A DNA stretch of 47,970 nt from contig JAISEK010000071.1 in NCBI GenBank assembly GCA_031264145.1, forward strand, positions 1-47,970. Direction: 5' to 3'. Under the pieces are notes generated by a model. It was not told the DNA's origin and searched no databases. It saw nothing but the letters and a program-made list of their open reading frames with translations. The position numbers were made by a program, and so were the translations under genes. Of this stretch, positions 39,140-47,689 are shown one piece after another. Positions within the stretch are counted from its first letter, which is position 1, and the number at the start of each line of letters is the position of its first letter. This DNA comes from Deltaproteobacteria bacterium. GTDB lineage: Bacteria > Desulfobacterota > Desulfarculia > Adiutricales > Adiutricaceae.

Positions 39140-39190
39140 GGCCAGTTGGTTGTGGCAGATCAGCGTTATCATTTATGTTTGAGGTTATAA

Positions 39191-40129
39191 ATGCAACAGC
39201 TATTGACTTTATTCAGTTTGTTTGATGAGGCCAAGGCAGGTAAGGCCGATGCCCAGCTAGAACTTGGCAAAGAATTTGCAAGGATAAATCGTGAAAAATC
39301 TGCACTATTAACAAAAAATGAATATATTGAACTTTTAATTGGAAAATTACTTGCTTCTAATAATGATAATGCTCCTGCATCTGATTTTATGACTGAAGGT
39401 ACCCAAAATGTTTCAGAATTAGTGCCTAATGGTTATGCTCAAAAGATTCTTTCTTTCTTGGGCATGGATGAGGACATGGACAGCGGCAGCGGTGAAGAAA
39501 AAGACGATGATGATAATGGGGATGACGGTGATGATGATGATGATGAGTTGGAAATTAATGTTCAGACAGGTTCAACGGAGAATGCCGATGCGACACCAGG
39601 GTTGCCTGTAAAATCTGAATCTACCGATCAAACTATGGAAAATTTTAAGTATGTTTATAACCCCCCAGTTTGTTCTGATCTTCATATTGACGCAATTAGG
39701 ATAATTGAAGAACAACTAAGAAGAAATACATCAAATACACCAAAATATGATGAAGATAGTGAATTAGAAACACTTATGAAGTTAAGTGAGATTAAATTTA
39801 GAAATATGACAGCAAAAGTAGCGAAAAAGGCCCTGGGAAGACAATTTCTCTTTCATGTAAAATTAAACTTGTTGCCTGAATATGAGCCATTATTCCCTAT
39901 AAATAGCTGCTATTTGTTATTGAATTCAGTCCATTGGTGGAGAAAGGCTGCCGAACAAGGCTTGCCCGAGGCCCAGTTCCTTTTGGGCTCAGCCTACGCT
40001 GATGGCCAGGGCGTGGCCAAGGACAAGGAAAGGGCGGCTTTTTGGTGGTCCAAGGCCGCCGGCAACGGCCTGCTCATTGCCCAGCTGATGTTTGACGATC
40101 TGATCTCCGAAGAGGAGGGCATGGAATAG
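39191..40129 (+). CDS. Sel1-like repeat protein split by a 200-residue AT-rich acidic insertion
   Basis: A 312-residue protein, 51 bp after the first Sel1 gene. Residues 10-35 (FDEAKAGKADAQLELGKEFA) look like the start of a Sel1 unit, and residues 247-300 (VHWWRKAAEQGLPEAQFLLG, SAYADGQGVAKDKERAAFWW) resume the repeat pattern exactly where the first part left it. Between them, about 40-245, are 200 unrelated residues with AT-rich codons, an Asp/Glu run near residues 96-118 (EEKDDDDNGDDGDDDDDELE) and a helical segment. The frame stays open throughout, so the insertion was tolerated or is a real domain. The acidic run is likely disordered. Confidence 0.85.
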   Translation: MQQLLTLFSLFDEAKAGKADAQLELGKEFARINREKSALLTKNEYIELLIGKLLASNNDNAPASDFMTEGTQNVSELVPNGYAQKILSFLGMDEDMDSGSGEEKDDDDNGDDGDDDDDELEINVQTGSTENADATPGLPVKSESTDQTMENFKYVYNPPVCSDLHIDAIRIIEEQLRRNTSNTPKYDEDSELETLMKLSEIKFRNMTAKVAKKALGRQFLFHVKLNLLPEYEPLFPINSCYLLLNSVHWWRKAAEQGLPEAQFLLGSAYADGQGVAKDKERAAFWWSKAAGNGLLIAQLMFDDLISEEEGME

Positions 40130-40221
40130 AATCAGTTCCATGGCGTGGGCGTGAGTCTATGGCTCTTTGGGTCAGATAGGCCGAGTTTTTCTTTAGTGGT
40201 TTTCTGTCTGGGTGATGTTGC

Positions 40222-40644
40222 ATGGTTCCCTTTGTAGAGTTGCTCGAGAGAGCCGAGAACGGAGAGGCCCGGGCCCAATATGAGCTCGGGCTGGCCTATT
40301 CCAGTGGCCGGCAAGTGGTCCAGGATCTGGAGGAGGCCGTCAACTGGTGGCGGCAGGCCTTCGAGCAGGGCCTGGAGGAGCCCATCTACGAGCTGGCCCA
40401 GGCTTATGGGCAAGGCGGCCCCGGTCTGGAGAGGGATTTGGCCGAGTCTTTCTACTGGTGGCTCCAGGCGGCCAAGTGGGGCCGGCTGGAGGCCGCCACC
40501 CAGGCCTGCTGGCGGGTGGGCCAGGCCTACGCCAACGGGGTCGGGGTGGCCCAGGATTTTGACCAGGCCAGGCGTTGGCTGGCCAAGGCCTCCGAGCAGG
40601 GGCTGGCGGAGGCTGAGGCCTTTTTGTCCCAGCTGGTTCCATAG
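40222..40644 (+). CDS. Sel1-like repeat protein (third of four)
   Basis: A 140-residue protein of three to four Sel1 units: AQYELGLAYSSGRQVVQDLE, AVNWWRQAFEQGLEEPIYEL, AQAYGQGGPGLERDLAESFY and VGQAYANGVGVAQDFDQARR. Its opening (VPFVELLERAENGEARAQYE) resembles that of the first and fourth genes, so the set arose by duplication. No signal peptide. Only GGGTGA precedes the ATG as a possible ribosome site. It lies 92 bp after the previous Sel1 gene. Confidence 0.9.
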   Translation: MVPFVELLERAENGEARAQYELGLAYSSGRQVVQDLEEAVNWWRQAFEQGLEEPIYELAQAYGQGGPGLERDLAESFYWWLQAAKWGRLEAATQACWRVGQAYANGVGVAQDFDQARRWLAKASEQGLAEAEAFLSQLVP

Positions 40645-41280
40645 GAGGCGCGCATGGCGTGAGATTGCCTCTCCTTCCCCGGTACCTGGACCCCATAATC
40701 CTGTCTTTTTGTCTGCCTGCCTGGATGGTTGCCCGCATTTTTTATGGACTAGCCGTTATAATTTATGCATGTTTTGCGTTAAAGGATTGATTGGCGCACG
40801 CATACGGATTTTTTTGCGATTTTTGATCCAAGTTTAGCGCAGTTGGCTAGAGGGGGGCTGGACTGTTGGTGGGGACCAGGCGCGGAGGAGCCGGGGCGTC
40901 GTCTGGCAGTGGCGGAGGATGCGTCAATTAATCTTGATGGAAGATCAAGGGCATTTACTTATAGTATCTTTTCGTAAGTATGGCATATCAGCCGTGTTTT
41001 TGGATAAGCCATGGTTTGGCTGATTGACTGGTTCAAATATTGACGAATTGGCCCAAAAATGTTAACTTATGCGTAAAGCTTGATGGACACTTGACTAACA
41101 GCCGCCCCGCCCAAACGGGCCTCCATGGCGGGGGGCCATCTGGACGTGACCCCCAAGGCGCCCCAGGGCGGCCCTGGGCCGGGACCAGGCCCCCATGGGA
41201 CGGCCGAAAAAAGGCCGGGCTCTTTTCCCATGGGCCCAGACGAACCATAATGGGCCCATGGCCGTCATCCAGTAGAGAAC
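40645..41280. other. 636-bp gap inside the Sel1 cluster, with an inverted repeat before the fourth gene
   Basis: No gene seen. CCATGGGCCCA (41228-41238) and TGGGCCCATGG (41251-41261) form an 11-bp inverted repeat with a 12-base spacer, 19 bp before the fourth Sel1 ATG; each arm is also nearly self-complementary. CGGCC-GAAAAAA-GGCCG lies near 41201. Near 40833 a D-arm-like string occurs without the rest of a tRNA. 40720-40820 and 40920-41100 are AT-rich and may hold promoters. Confidence 0.45.
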
Positions 41281-42339
41281 ATGCCGATACCGCAGTTGGA
41301 AGAGTTGATTAGGAATGCCGAGATGGGCCACCCGGAGTCCATGTTCCAGTTGGGCGAGGCCTATTGCCATGGCCTGGGCGGCATCAGGCGCGACCAGGGC
41401 CAGGCGGTCAGCTGGTGGCGCAGGGCGGCCGAGGTGGGCCTGCCCAAGGCCATGAACAACCTGGCCCTGGCCCTGGCCCATGGGCTTGGGGTGGCCGCCA
41501 ATATCAAGGAGGCCATGTTCTGGTGGGGCCTGGCGGCGGAGGCCGGGCTGTCCGAGGCCATGGTCAACATCGGCTCGTCCTTCTATCGGGGCAACGGGGT
41601 CACGGAGGACAAGCCCAGGGCCTTCTACTGGTGGCTCAAGGCGGCCGGCCAGGGCTACGTGGACGCCATGGTCCTGGTGGGCAACGCCTACGCCAGGGGC
41701 CAGGGGATAGGGGAGGACTGGGAGCAGGCCGTCGTGTGGTGGCTGGGGGCGGCAGAGAAGGGCCAGCCCGAGGCCATGTTCTGTCTGGGCACGGCCTATT
41801 TCAAGGGGCTGGGGGTCGGCGAGGACCGGGCCTTGGGCATCCATTGGTGGCAAAAGTCCGCCGAGAGGGGCTGGGCCATGGCCTGGCTCTTCCTTGGCAA
41901 TGCCTTCTGCCAGCCTGGGGCGGGGGCCGATATCCGGAAGTCCGTGAAATGCTGGAGCCGGGCCGCCCTCAGGGGCGTCCCCGAGGCCCTGGACAACCTC
42001 AGGAACCCCGTTTTTGGCTACGAGCTGGCCGACGAGCTGGAAAATTGGCGCCGCCTGGCCGCCGGCGGAGACACCGAGGCCCAGATGTTCCTTGGCCAGG
42101 CTCTCTTCAACGGCCTGGGGACCCCGGAGGACAAGGCCGGGGCCACCGAGTGGTGGCACAAGGCCGCCGGGCGCGGCAACAGCCAGGCCATGCTCCGCCT
42201 GGGCATCGCCTTCCAGGAAGGGCAGGGGGTCGAGAGGGACCTCAGGCAGGCCTTCGGGTGGCTTGTCCAGGCCATCAGGTTCGGCGCCGGCCCTGAGGCC
42301 CTAGAGAGGCTCAAGGGCATGGGAGGGGGCCAGGCCTAG
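41281..42339 (+). CDS. Sel1-like repeat protein (fourth and longest)
   Basis: A 352-residue protein with about nine consecutive Sel1-like units of 36 residues, for example MFQLGEAYCHGLGGIRRDQG, AVSWWRRAAEVGLPKAMNNL, MFCLGTAYFKGLGVGEDRAL and MLRLGIAFQEGQGVERDLRQ. A degenerate unit is seen near residues 225-250 (RNPVFGYELADELENWRRLA). The start matches those of the other copies (IPQLEELIRNAEMGHPESMF). No signal peptide or other domain. It is followed within 16 bp by a strong terminator and then by the convergent sbcC. Confidence 0.93.
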   Translation: MPIPQLEELIRNAEMGHPESMFQLGEAYCHGLGGIRRDQGQAVSWWRRAAEVGLPKAMNNLALALAHGLGVAANIKEAMFWWGLAAEAGLSEAMVNIGSSFYRGNGVTEDKPRAFYWWLKAAGQGYVDAMVLVGNAYARGQGIGEDWEQAVVWWLGAAEKGQPEAMFCLGTAYFKGLGVGEDRALGIHWWQKSAERGWAMAWLFLGNAFCQPGAGADIRKSVKCWSRAALRGVPEALDNLRNPVFGYELADELENWRRLAAGGDTEAQMFLGQALFNGLGTPEDKAGATEWWHKAAGRGNSQAMLRLGIAFQEGQGVERDLRQAFGWLVQAIRFGAGPEALERLKGMGGGQA

Positions 42340-42354
42340 CCTGGCCAGCTTGCC

Positions 42355-42402
42355 GCCGGCCCGCCGGACCACCGTAGGCCAGGCGGGCCGGCTAGTTTTT
42401 TT
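42355..42402 (+). terminator. intrinsic terminator after the Sel1 cluster
   Basis: GCCGGCCCGCC (42355-42365) pairs perfectly with GGCGGGCCGGC (42382-42392) and is followed by TAGTTTTTTT. This is the best terminator in the window. It stops the Sel1 transcript; the same stem may also slow transcription arriving from sbcC on the other strand. Confidence 0.85.
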
Positions 42403-42411
42403 GGGCCTGGC

Positions 42412-45400
42412 TCAGCCCAGGCGCCGGCAACCCGGCCCGGAGATGGCGCTATGGCCGGTCGAGACGGGGGTGACCTCGATCCTGGCCCCGATCCTCTCGG
42501 TGAGGGCCGGGATGTGGGAGATGAGGCCAATCATCTTGCCGTCCTGCCGCAGGGCCGAGAGGGTGTCCAGGGCCATGTCCAGGGCCTCCTCGTCCAGGGT
42601 CCCGAAACCCTCGTCCAGGAAGAGGGAGTCGACCCTGACCTTTTCCCCGGCCATCATGGAAAGGCCCAGGGCCAGGGCCAGGCTCACGATGAAGCTCTCC
42701 CCGCCGGAGAGGTTTTTGGTCGGGCGGACCTCCGAGGCCTGGTAGCCGTCGATGACCATGGTCTGCAAGGCCCTTTCGCGGTCATGGAAGAGGACGTAGC
42801 GGTCCGACATCCGCCTGAGCTGCTGGTTGGAGAGGGAAATCAGGGCGTCGAAGGTCAGGTTTTGGACGTAGTTGCGGAGGGCCTTGCCGTCGGAGCTGCC
42901 GATGAGCTTGGCCAGGCCTTCCCAGACCTGGGCCTTTTGCCTGGCCTCCTCGAGTTCCTTCTGGCCTGAGAGGAACCGCTCCTTGATCCGGTCGTTTTCC
43001 GCCAGGCGGCCCTTGGTCAGGCTATACTCGTCCCTGAGGCCCGGCCTTTTGCCCGCCAGGTCGTCCAGGGAGGCCTTGAGCTCAGGGGCGGTCTCCGACG
43101 TCAGGGCCTGGGACCTCCTGGCCTCCAGGTCTCTGGACTTCTCCCGGCTCCGGGTGAAGATGTCGGCCTGCTGTTCCTTGAGTTTCTGGGCTTCCTGGGC
43201 CAGGAGGCGACGCTCGTTCTCCGACAGGGCCGCCCCGAGGTACTCCTCCTCCCCTGCCAGGCCGAAGCCGGCCAGCCTCTGGGCGAAGGCGGCCTCGCGG
43301 CCGGCCAGGGCCTCGTCCCTCTTGGCCAGGGCCTCGGCCAGCTGGGTCGCCGACTGGCGCCCCAGGTCCAGGGCCAGGCCTTTTTCGGCCTGATGGCCCC
43401 GGAAGAACTCGACCTCCCTCTCGGCCTCCCTCATGGCCTCGGCGAGCCGGCTTTCCTCCGCCCCCGGGTCCTTCCCCCCGAAAATGTCCCGCCTTTGCCG
43501 GCCGAGATTTTCCAGATCGGCCCTCATCCCGTCGATCTCGTCCTGGGTCTTCCCCAGGTCCAGCCTGGTCTGGCGCAGATTTTCCTCCTGGGCCTCCCTG
43601 GAGGCCTGCAGGGCCGCCAGTTCCCTGGCCAGCCCCTCCTTGCGAGTCTTGTCGGCCTCCCTGGCCGTCTGCCTGGACCTCAGCTTCTGGAGGGCGATCT
43701 TGGGTTCCTGTTCCCTCAGGCCGAAGGAGGCGAACTCGGAGAGGATTTGCTCCCTGGCCTGGCCCAGCTCCCTTTCCGCGGCCTGGGTCTCGGACTCCAG
43801 GCGTTTCAGGAGTTTCTCGTCGGAGACCTTCCTGTGCGTCAGGCCATCCTTGGCGCTTTGGCTGGCGGCGGCCTGGTCGGCGAGATCCTCCGCCTTTTTG
43901 GCGGCCTTGGCCTTCTCTCCGTTCAGGGACTCAATCCTGGCCACCAGGCCCTTTATCCGATCCTTGTCCGCCTCGGTCAGGCCCAGGGCCTCCCTGAGCT
44001 TCTGTTCCAGCGGGACGGCGGACTCGGGGAAGGGGGCGCCGTCGCCAGGGACGAAGGGCCACTGGGGCACCAGGAGGCCCTTGATGTCCCCCGAGATGGC
44101 GGGCAGCTCGGCTGACAACCTGTCCAGCTGGCCATCCAGCTGTTCCTGGTCCCGCTCCAGCTTGGCCAGGGCTATCCTTTGGGACTCGGCCTTTTTGGCG
44201 GCCGCCTTGGCCCCCTTTCTGGCCTTGGCCAGGGTATTCTCGCTAAGGGTGCCGGTGGCCGGGGCCTCCGAGCGGAATGGATGGTCCAGGGAGCCGCAGA
44301 GGGGGCAGGGCGTCCCCGGGACCAGGCCCTCCCGCAGCCCGGCCAGATCCTCGACCGCCTTTTGCCGGCCCAGGGCCTCTTCCAGGCCCAGGGCCTGGTT
44401 TTCGGCGTCCAGGGCGGCCCTCTCGGCCTGGGCCAGCTCGTCTCTGGCCGCCAGGCAGGCCTCCAGCTTCTGGGCCCGCGAGGCCCTGGCCACCTCCATC
44501 TCGTCCTGGGCCTTCCGCCAGGTGGCCAGAAGGCCCAGGCCTTCCTTGAAGACGCCGGCCCTGGCGGTCAGGTTCTCCCGGTCCTCGCCCCAGTCGGAGA
44601 GAAGCCGGCCCTGGAGAAGCCCGTCTATTTCCTGGCCCAGGTCGTCCCTCCTGGTCCGGGCCTGGGCCAGCCTTTGCCCCAGGTCACGGCATTCACCGTC
44701 AAGGGCGGCGATTCTTCCTTCCTGGGCGGCCACCGCTTCCCTGAGGCCGTTGGCCTCGTCCTTTTGGGCCTTGAGGTTATCGCTGGCCGCGCCCGTGGCC
44801 CTGATCTTCTCCTCCAGGGCCGGCAGGCGCCCGGCCAGGGCCTCGTCGACGATGCCCGCCGCCAGCCTGGCCGCGACCTGGCCGTCCTCAAGGCTCAGGC
44901 CGTCTATTTTGCCCGTGAGCCTTCCAAGGGCCAGTTCCATTTTCCTGGCCCCCTCGCTGAGCCGCCCATGGCCCTGTTCGGCCTTTTCCTTCCGGGCCTG
45001 GCCCTCCCTCAGCTGCAGATCCAGTTCCCTGACCTTGGTGGCCACTGGGGCCAGCTCGTCGATGGCCTTCCTGGCCCTGGCCGCCCTGTCCAGGCCGGCG
45101 TCGAGGCCCTCCTTGGCCTTGCCGGCCTCGGCCTCCAGGGAGGGCAGGCGCGATCGGGCCTGCTCCAGGGCCGCCCCGTTTTGTTCCCTCTCCTGGCGCT
45201 GGACGGACAGCGCCGAGTGGTCCCCGGCCAGCTCCATCACCCTGAGGGCCAGGTCCAGGCGCCCCTGCCTGGGCCCGAACTCCCGCACCTCACGGTCCAC
45301 CTCCTCGCCCCTGGCCCTCAGGCCGGCCAGCTCGGTCTCCAGGGACTCCATCGTCTCGCGCCAGTCCAGGAATCGCCGCTTCTCCTCCAGCTCCTTGTCC

Positions 45401-46116
45401 AGCCCGTCGATCAGGGCGGAAAGTCTCCCCAGTTCCTCCCTGGCGGCCAGCTCCTCGTCCGGCTCCATGACGCGGAGGCTGGCCAGGCTGCCCGCCATGT
45501 CGGCCAGCGTCTTCTTTTCCTGCGACCAGCGCTCATGGGCCTTTTTGGAAATCTGGGTGTAGATGCCGGTGCCGGTCAGCTGCTCCAGTATGGGCGAGCG
45601 ATCGTTGGGGCCGGCCTCCAGGAAGGCGGCGAAGGCTCCCTGGGCCAGGAGGGTGGAGCGGGTGAACTGGCAGAAGTCGAGCCCTGTCGCCTCCTGGATT
45701 CTCGCCGGCACGAGGCTCAGCTTGTTGGCCAGGATCCGGCCGCCCTTGTCCCCCTCCTCCAGGCTGGAGAGGCTATGGGAGGGCTCCTGGAGATTGCCGT
45801 CGATCTTGCCGCGGGCCCGCTTCTGGCTCCACTGGCTTAGGAAGCGCCCGGCCTGGGTCCTGAAGATGACCTCGGCCTTGCAGTCGCCTGCCCGGCGCGA
45901 CATGATCTCGCTGTCGCTGGTCGTGATTTTGCCCAGGCGGGGCGTGCGGCCGTAGAGGGCCAGGCATACGGCGTCCAGGATGGTGGTCTTGCCGGAGCCG
46001 GTCGGCCCGGTGATGGCGAAGAGGCCGTCGGAGACGTAGGCCCCGTCGGTCAGGTCAATCTCCCACTCGCCGTAGAGCGAGTTCAGGTTCTTCAGTCTTA
46101 TCTTCTCGATTCTCAA
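42412..46116 (-). CDS. sbcC: SbcCD nuclease, ATPase subunit C
   Basis: A 1234-residue SMC/Rad50-like ATPase that drives the SbcD nuclease to cleave hairpins and blocked DNA ends. The N-terminal lobe has Walker A GPTGSGKTTILDAV (residues 37-44 core). Long coiled coils flank the zinc hook CPLCG (Cys604 and Cys607) that dimerises the arms. The C-terminal lobe has the signature LSGGESFIVSLALALGLS and Walker B SLFLDEGFGTLDEE near residue 1165. Length is slightly above E. coli SbcC. The plus-strand frames across it are composition shadows. It follows sbcD by 82 bp and ends against the terminator of the Sel1 cluster. Confidence 0.96.
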   Translation of the reverse strand: MRIEKIRLKNLNSLYGEWEIDLTDGAYVSDGLFAITGPTGSGKTTILDAVCLALYGRTPRLGKITTSDSEIMSRRAGDCKAEVIFRTQAGRFLSQWSQKRARGKIDGNLQEPSHSLSSLEEGDKGGRILANKLSLVPARIQEATGLDFCQFTRSTLLAQGAFAAFLEAGPNDRSPILEQLTGTGIYTQISKKAHERWSQEKKTLADMAGSLASLRVMEPDEELAAREELGRLSALIDGLDKELEEKRRFLDWRETMESLETELAGLRARGEEVDREVREFGPRQGRLDLALRVMELAGDHSALSVQRQEREQNGAALEQARSRLPSLEAEAGKAKEGLDAGLDRAARARKAIDELAPVATKVRELDLQLREGQARKEKAEQGHGRLSEGARKMELALGRLTGKIDGLSLEDGQVAARLAAGIVDEALAGRLPALEEKIRATGAASDNLKAQKDEANGLREAVAAQEGRIAALDGECRDLGQRLAQARTRRDDLGQEIDGLLQGRLLSDWGEDRENLTARAGVFKEGLGLLATWRKAQDEMEVARASRAQKLEACLAARDELAQAERAALDAENQALGLEEALGRQKAVEDLAGLREGLVPGTPCPLCGSLDHPFRSEAPATGTLSENTLAKARKGAKAAAKKAESQRIALAKLERDQEQLDGQLDRLSAELPAISGDIKGLLVPQWPFVPGDGAPFPESAVPLEQKLREALGLTEADKDRIKGLVARIESLNGEKAKAAKKAEDLADQAAASQSAKDGLTHRKVSDEKLLKRLESETQAAERELGQAREQILSEFASFGLREQEPKIALQKLRSRQTAREADKTRKEGLARELAALQASREAQEENLRQTRLDLGKTQDEIDGMRADLENLGRQRRDIFGGKDPGAEESRLAEAMREAEREVEFFRGHQAEKGLALDLGRQSATQLAEALAKRDEALAGREAAFAQRLAGFGLAGEEEYLGAALSENERRLLAQEAQKLKEQQADIFTRSREKSRDLEARRSQALTSETAPELKASLDDLAGKRPGLRDEYSLTKGRLAENDRIKERFLSGQKELEEARQKAQVWEGLAKLIGSSDGKALRNYVQNLTFDALISLSNQQLRRMSDRYVLFHDRERALQTMVIDGYQASEVRPTKNLSGGESFIVSLALALGLSMMAGEKVRVDSLFLDEGFGTLDEEALDMALDTLSALRQDGKMIGLISHIPALTERIGARIEVTPVSTGHSAISGPGCRRLG

Positions 46117-46198
46117 GGGCTGGCTCCTGGCGATGGCTTAAGGCCCGCGGGGAAAAGGCGCTCGGCGTCACCTGGGGGCCGGCGTGGCCCCCAGGGGC

Positions 46199-47431
46199 CT
46201 ACTCGGCCAGGACGTCCTGGCTCTCAATCTCGGAGATCAGGAAGGAATAGGCTGCCTGCAGGGGCGGCCTCTCGGCCTCGGGGATCTTGTGGTCCTCCAG
46301 GAGCCGGTCGAAGACGGCCACTAGGCTCAGATCGCTTATGGCCAGGATCTCGTCGTCGGCGGCCATGGCCAGATCCCTCAGGCGGTTGTCCCTGACGGTG
46401 AGAATCTCCAGGCCCGTTCCCTCGGCCGCCTTCTCCAGCCGGCCCCTGATGTCCCCGGCGGCCGCGCTGCCGGTGTGGACCAGCTCCAGCCAGGCCTGGG
46501 TCTTGCCGAGGGCCTTGACCTGGCTGACCAGGGAATCGAGGTCGCCCTCCAGTCGCCGGAGTTCCTGGAAGACCGGGACCCGGATCGGCTCCACCGCTGG
46601 GGCGTCCCCGCCAAAGTCGACCAGGCACACGATCTTCCCCTGGGCTGCCTCGTTGAAGCCCATGGGGATGGGGGAGCCGCTGTAGCGGGCCGTCTCGGTC
46701 TTGGCGACAATCTGGGGCGAGTGGATGTGCCCCAGGGCCAGATAGTCGAACCTGGGCAGGACCGACAGGGGCAGGGCCTCGAGGGGGCCGGCGTGTATCT
46801 CCCTGACCCCGTCGTCAGACTGGCTGCTGGAGCCGGCCAGGAAGAGGTGGCCGGTGCCCACGACCGGCACGGGGCCGGCCGGGTTCCGATCCACGATTTC
46901 CTGGGCCAGGTCCCGCACGGCCTGGTAATGGGCGGCCAGGCCCTGGGTCGTTTTCCTGTAGCGATCGTCCTGGCTCTCCCCCAGGTCGGCCAGCCGCAGG
47001 TCCGACTCCCTCAGGAAGGGGACGGCGCAGACCACCATCTCCAGATTCCCGGCCAGGTCCCTAAGTTCAAGTACCTCCCTGGCGGGGTCGCCGGTCGAGG
47101 CCCCCAGGACGTGGACGCCCAGGCCCCTGAGCAGCCTTGAGGGAGCCTCAAGGAAGGAGGGCGAGTCGTGGTTGCCGCCCACGACCACCACGTGGCGGCA
47201 GCAGGCCGTCCCGACGGTGACCTGCCTCAGGAAGCTGTAGTAGAGTTCCTGGGCCCTGTGGGTGGGCGTCGTGTTGTCAAAGACGTCGCCGGCCACGATC
47301 AGGGCCTCCGCCTGGCGTTCCTCTATGGTCTTGGCCAGCCATTCCAGGAAGGAGGAGAACTCGTCGTAGCGTTTCTTGGTTTTGTTGAGGTAGCGGCCCA
47401 GATGCCAGTCGGAAGTGTGGATTATTTTCAA
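46199..47431 (-). CDS. sbcD: SbcCD nuclease, metallophosphoesterase subunit D
   Basis: A Mre11-like Mn-dependent nuclease of about 410 residues. Phosphoesterase motifs in order: IIHTSDWHLGRYL, VAGDVFDNTTPT, VVGGNHDSPSF, VGTGHLFLAG and LALGHIHSPQ, then SGSPIPMGFNE. The C-terminal capping region follows. I prefer the TTG start at 47431, eight bases after TAAGG, because the family begins at LKIIHTSDWH. The open frame runs up to an ATG at 47560, but that addition is Pro-rich and unlike SbcD. It is the first gene of the sbcD-sbcC operon. Confidence 0.94.
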   Translation of the reverse strand: MKIIHTSDWHLGRYLNKTKKRYDEFSSFLEWLAKTIEERQAEALIVAGDVFDNTTPTHRAQELYYSFLRQVTVGTACCRHVVVVGGNHDSPSFLEAPSRLLRGLGVHVLGASTGDPAREVLELRDLAGNLEMVVCAVPFLRESDLRLADLGESQDDRYRKTTQGLAAHYQAVRDLAQEIVDRNPAGPVPVVGTGHLFLAGSSSQSDDGVREIHAGPLEALPLSVLPRFDYLALGHIHSPQIVAKTETARYSGSPIPMGFNEAAQGKIVCLVDFGGDAPAVEPIRVPVFQELRRLEGDLDSLVSQVKALGKTQAWLELVHTGSAAAGDIRGRLEKAAEGTGLEILTVRDNRLRDLAMAADDEILAISDLSLVAVFDRLLEDHKIPEAERPPLQAAYSFLISEIESQDVLAE

Positions 47432-47689
47432 TTTGGTGACCTTACGTCCATTCGTCTTGGGTGCTCTGGGCGGGACTGGAATGGGTTGGGACGCGGCTGG
47501 AGACAGCCTGGCCGGCGCAGGGCGGGAAGGCCCAGGTTCCAGGCCGCCCTTTGGTGCCATTTGCCCGGCCGCCGCGAATAACCGTCTTCAATGATGCAGT
47601 CGGCCCGGAGGCGTTGGAGAGATTGATGTTATTACAATTTGCATTCAAGATAAGACTAATTTATAATGTGCCATGGCGGAGGTGCGACC

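Noticed and set aside
40833-40870. tRNA-like D-arm string
   Set aside because: TAGCGCAGTTGGCTAGAG resembles a D arm, but no anticodon arm, T arm or acceptor pairing follows.
41095-42159. 354-residue minus-strand frame over the fourth Sel1 gene
   Set aside because: Mirror of the Sel1 repeats (regular Gly/His/Pro pattern with the same 36-residue period), while the plus strand has true Sel1 motifs.
43433-45562. 709-residue and related long plus-strand frames across sbcC
   Set aside because: Ser/Arg/Ala-rich translation of the strand opposite a certain sbcC; no ribosome site and no domain.
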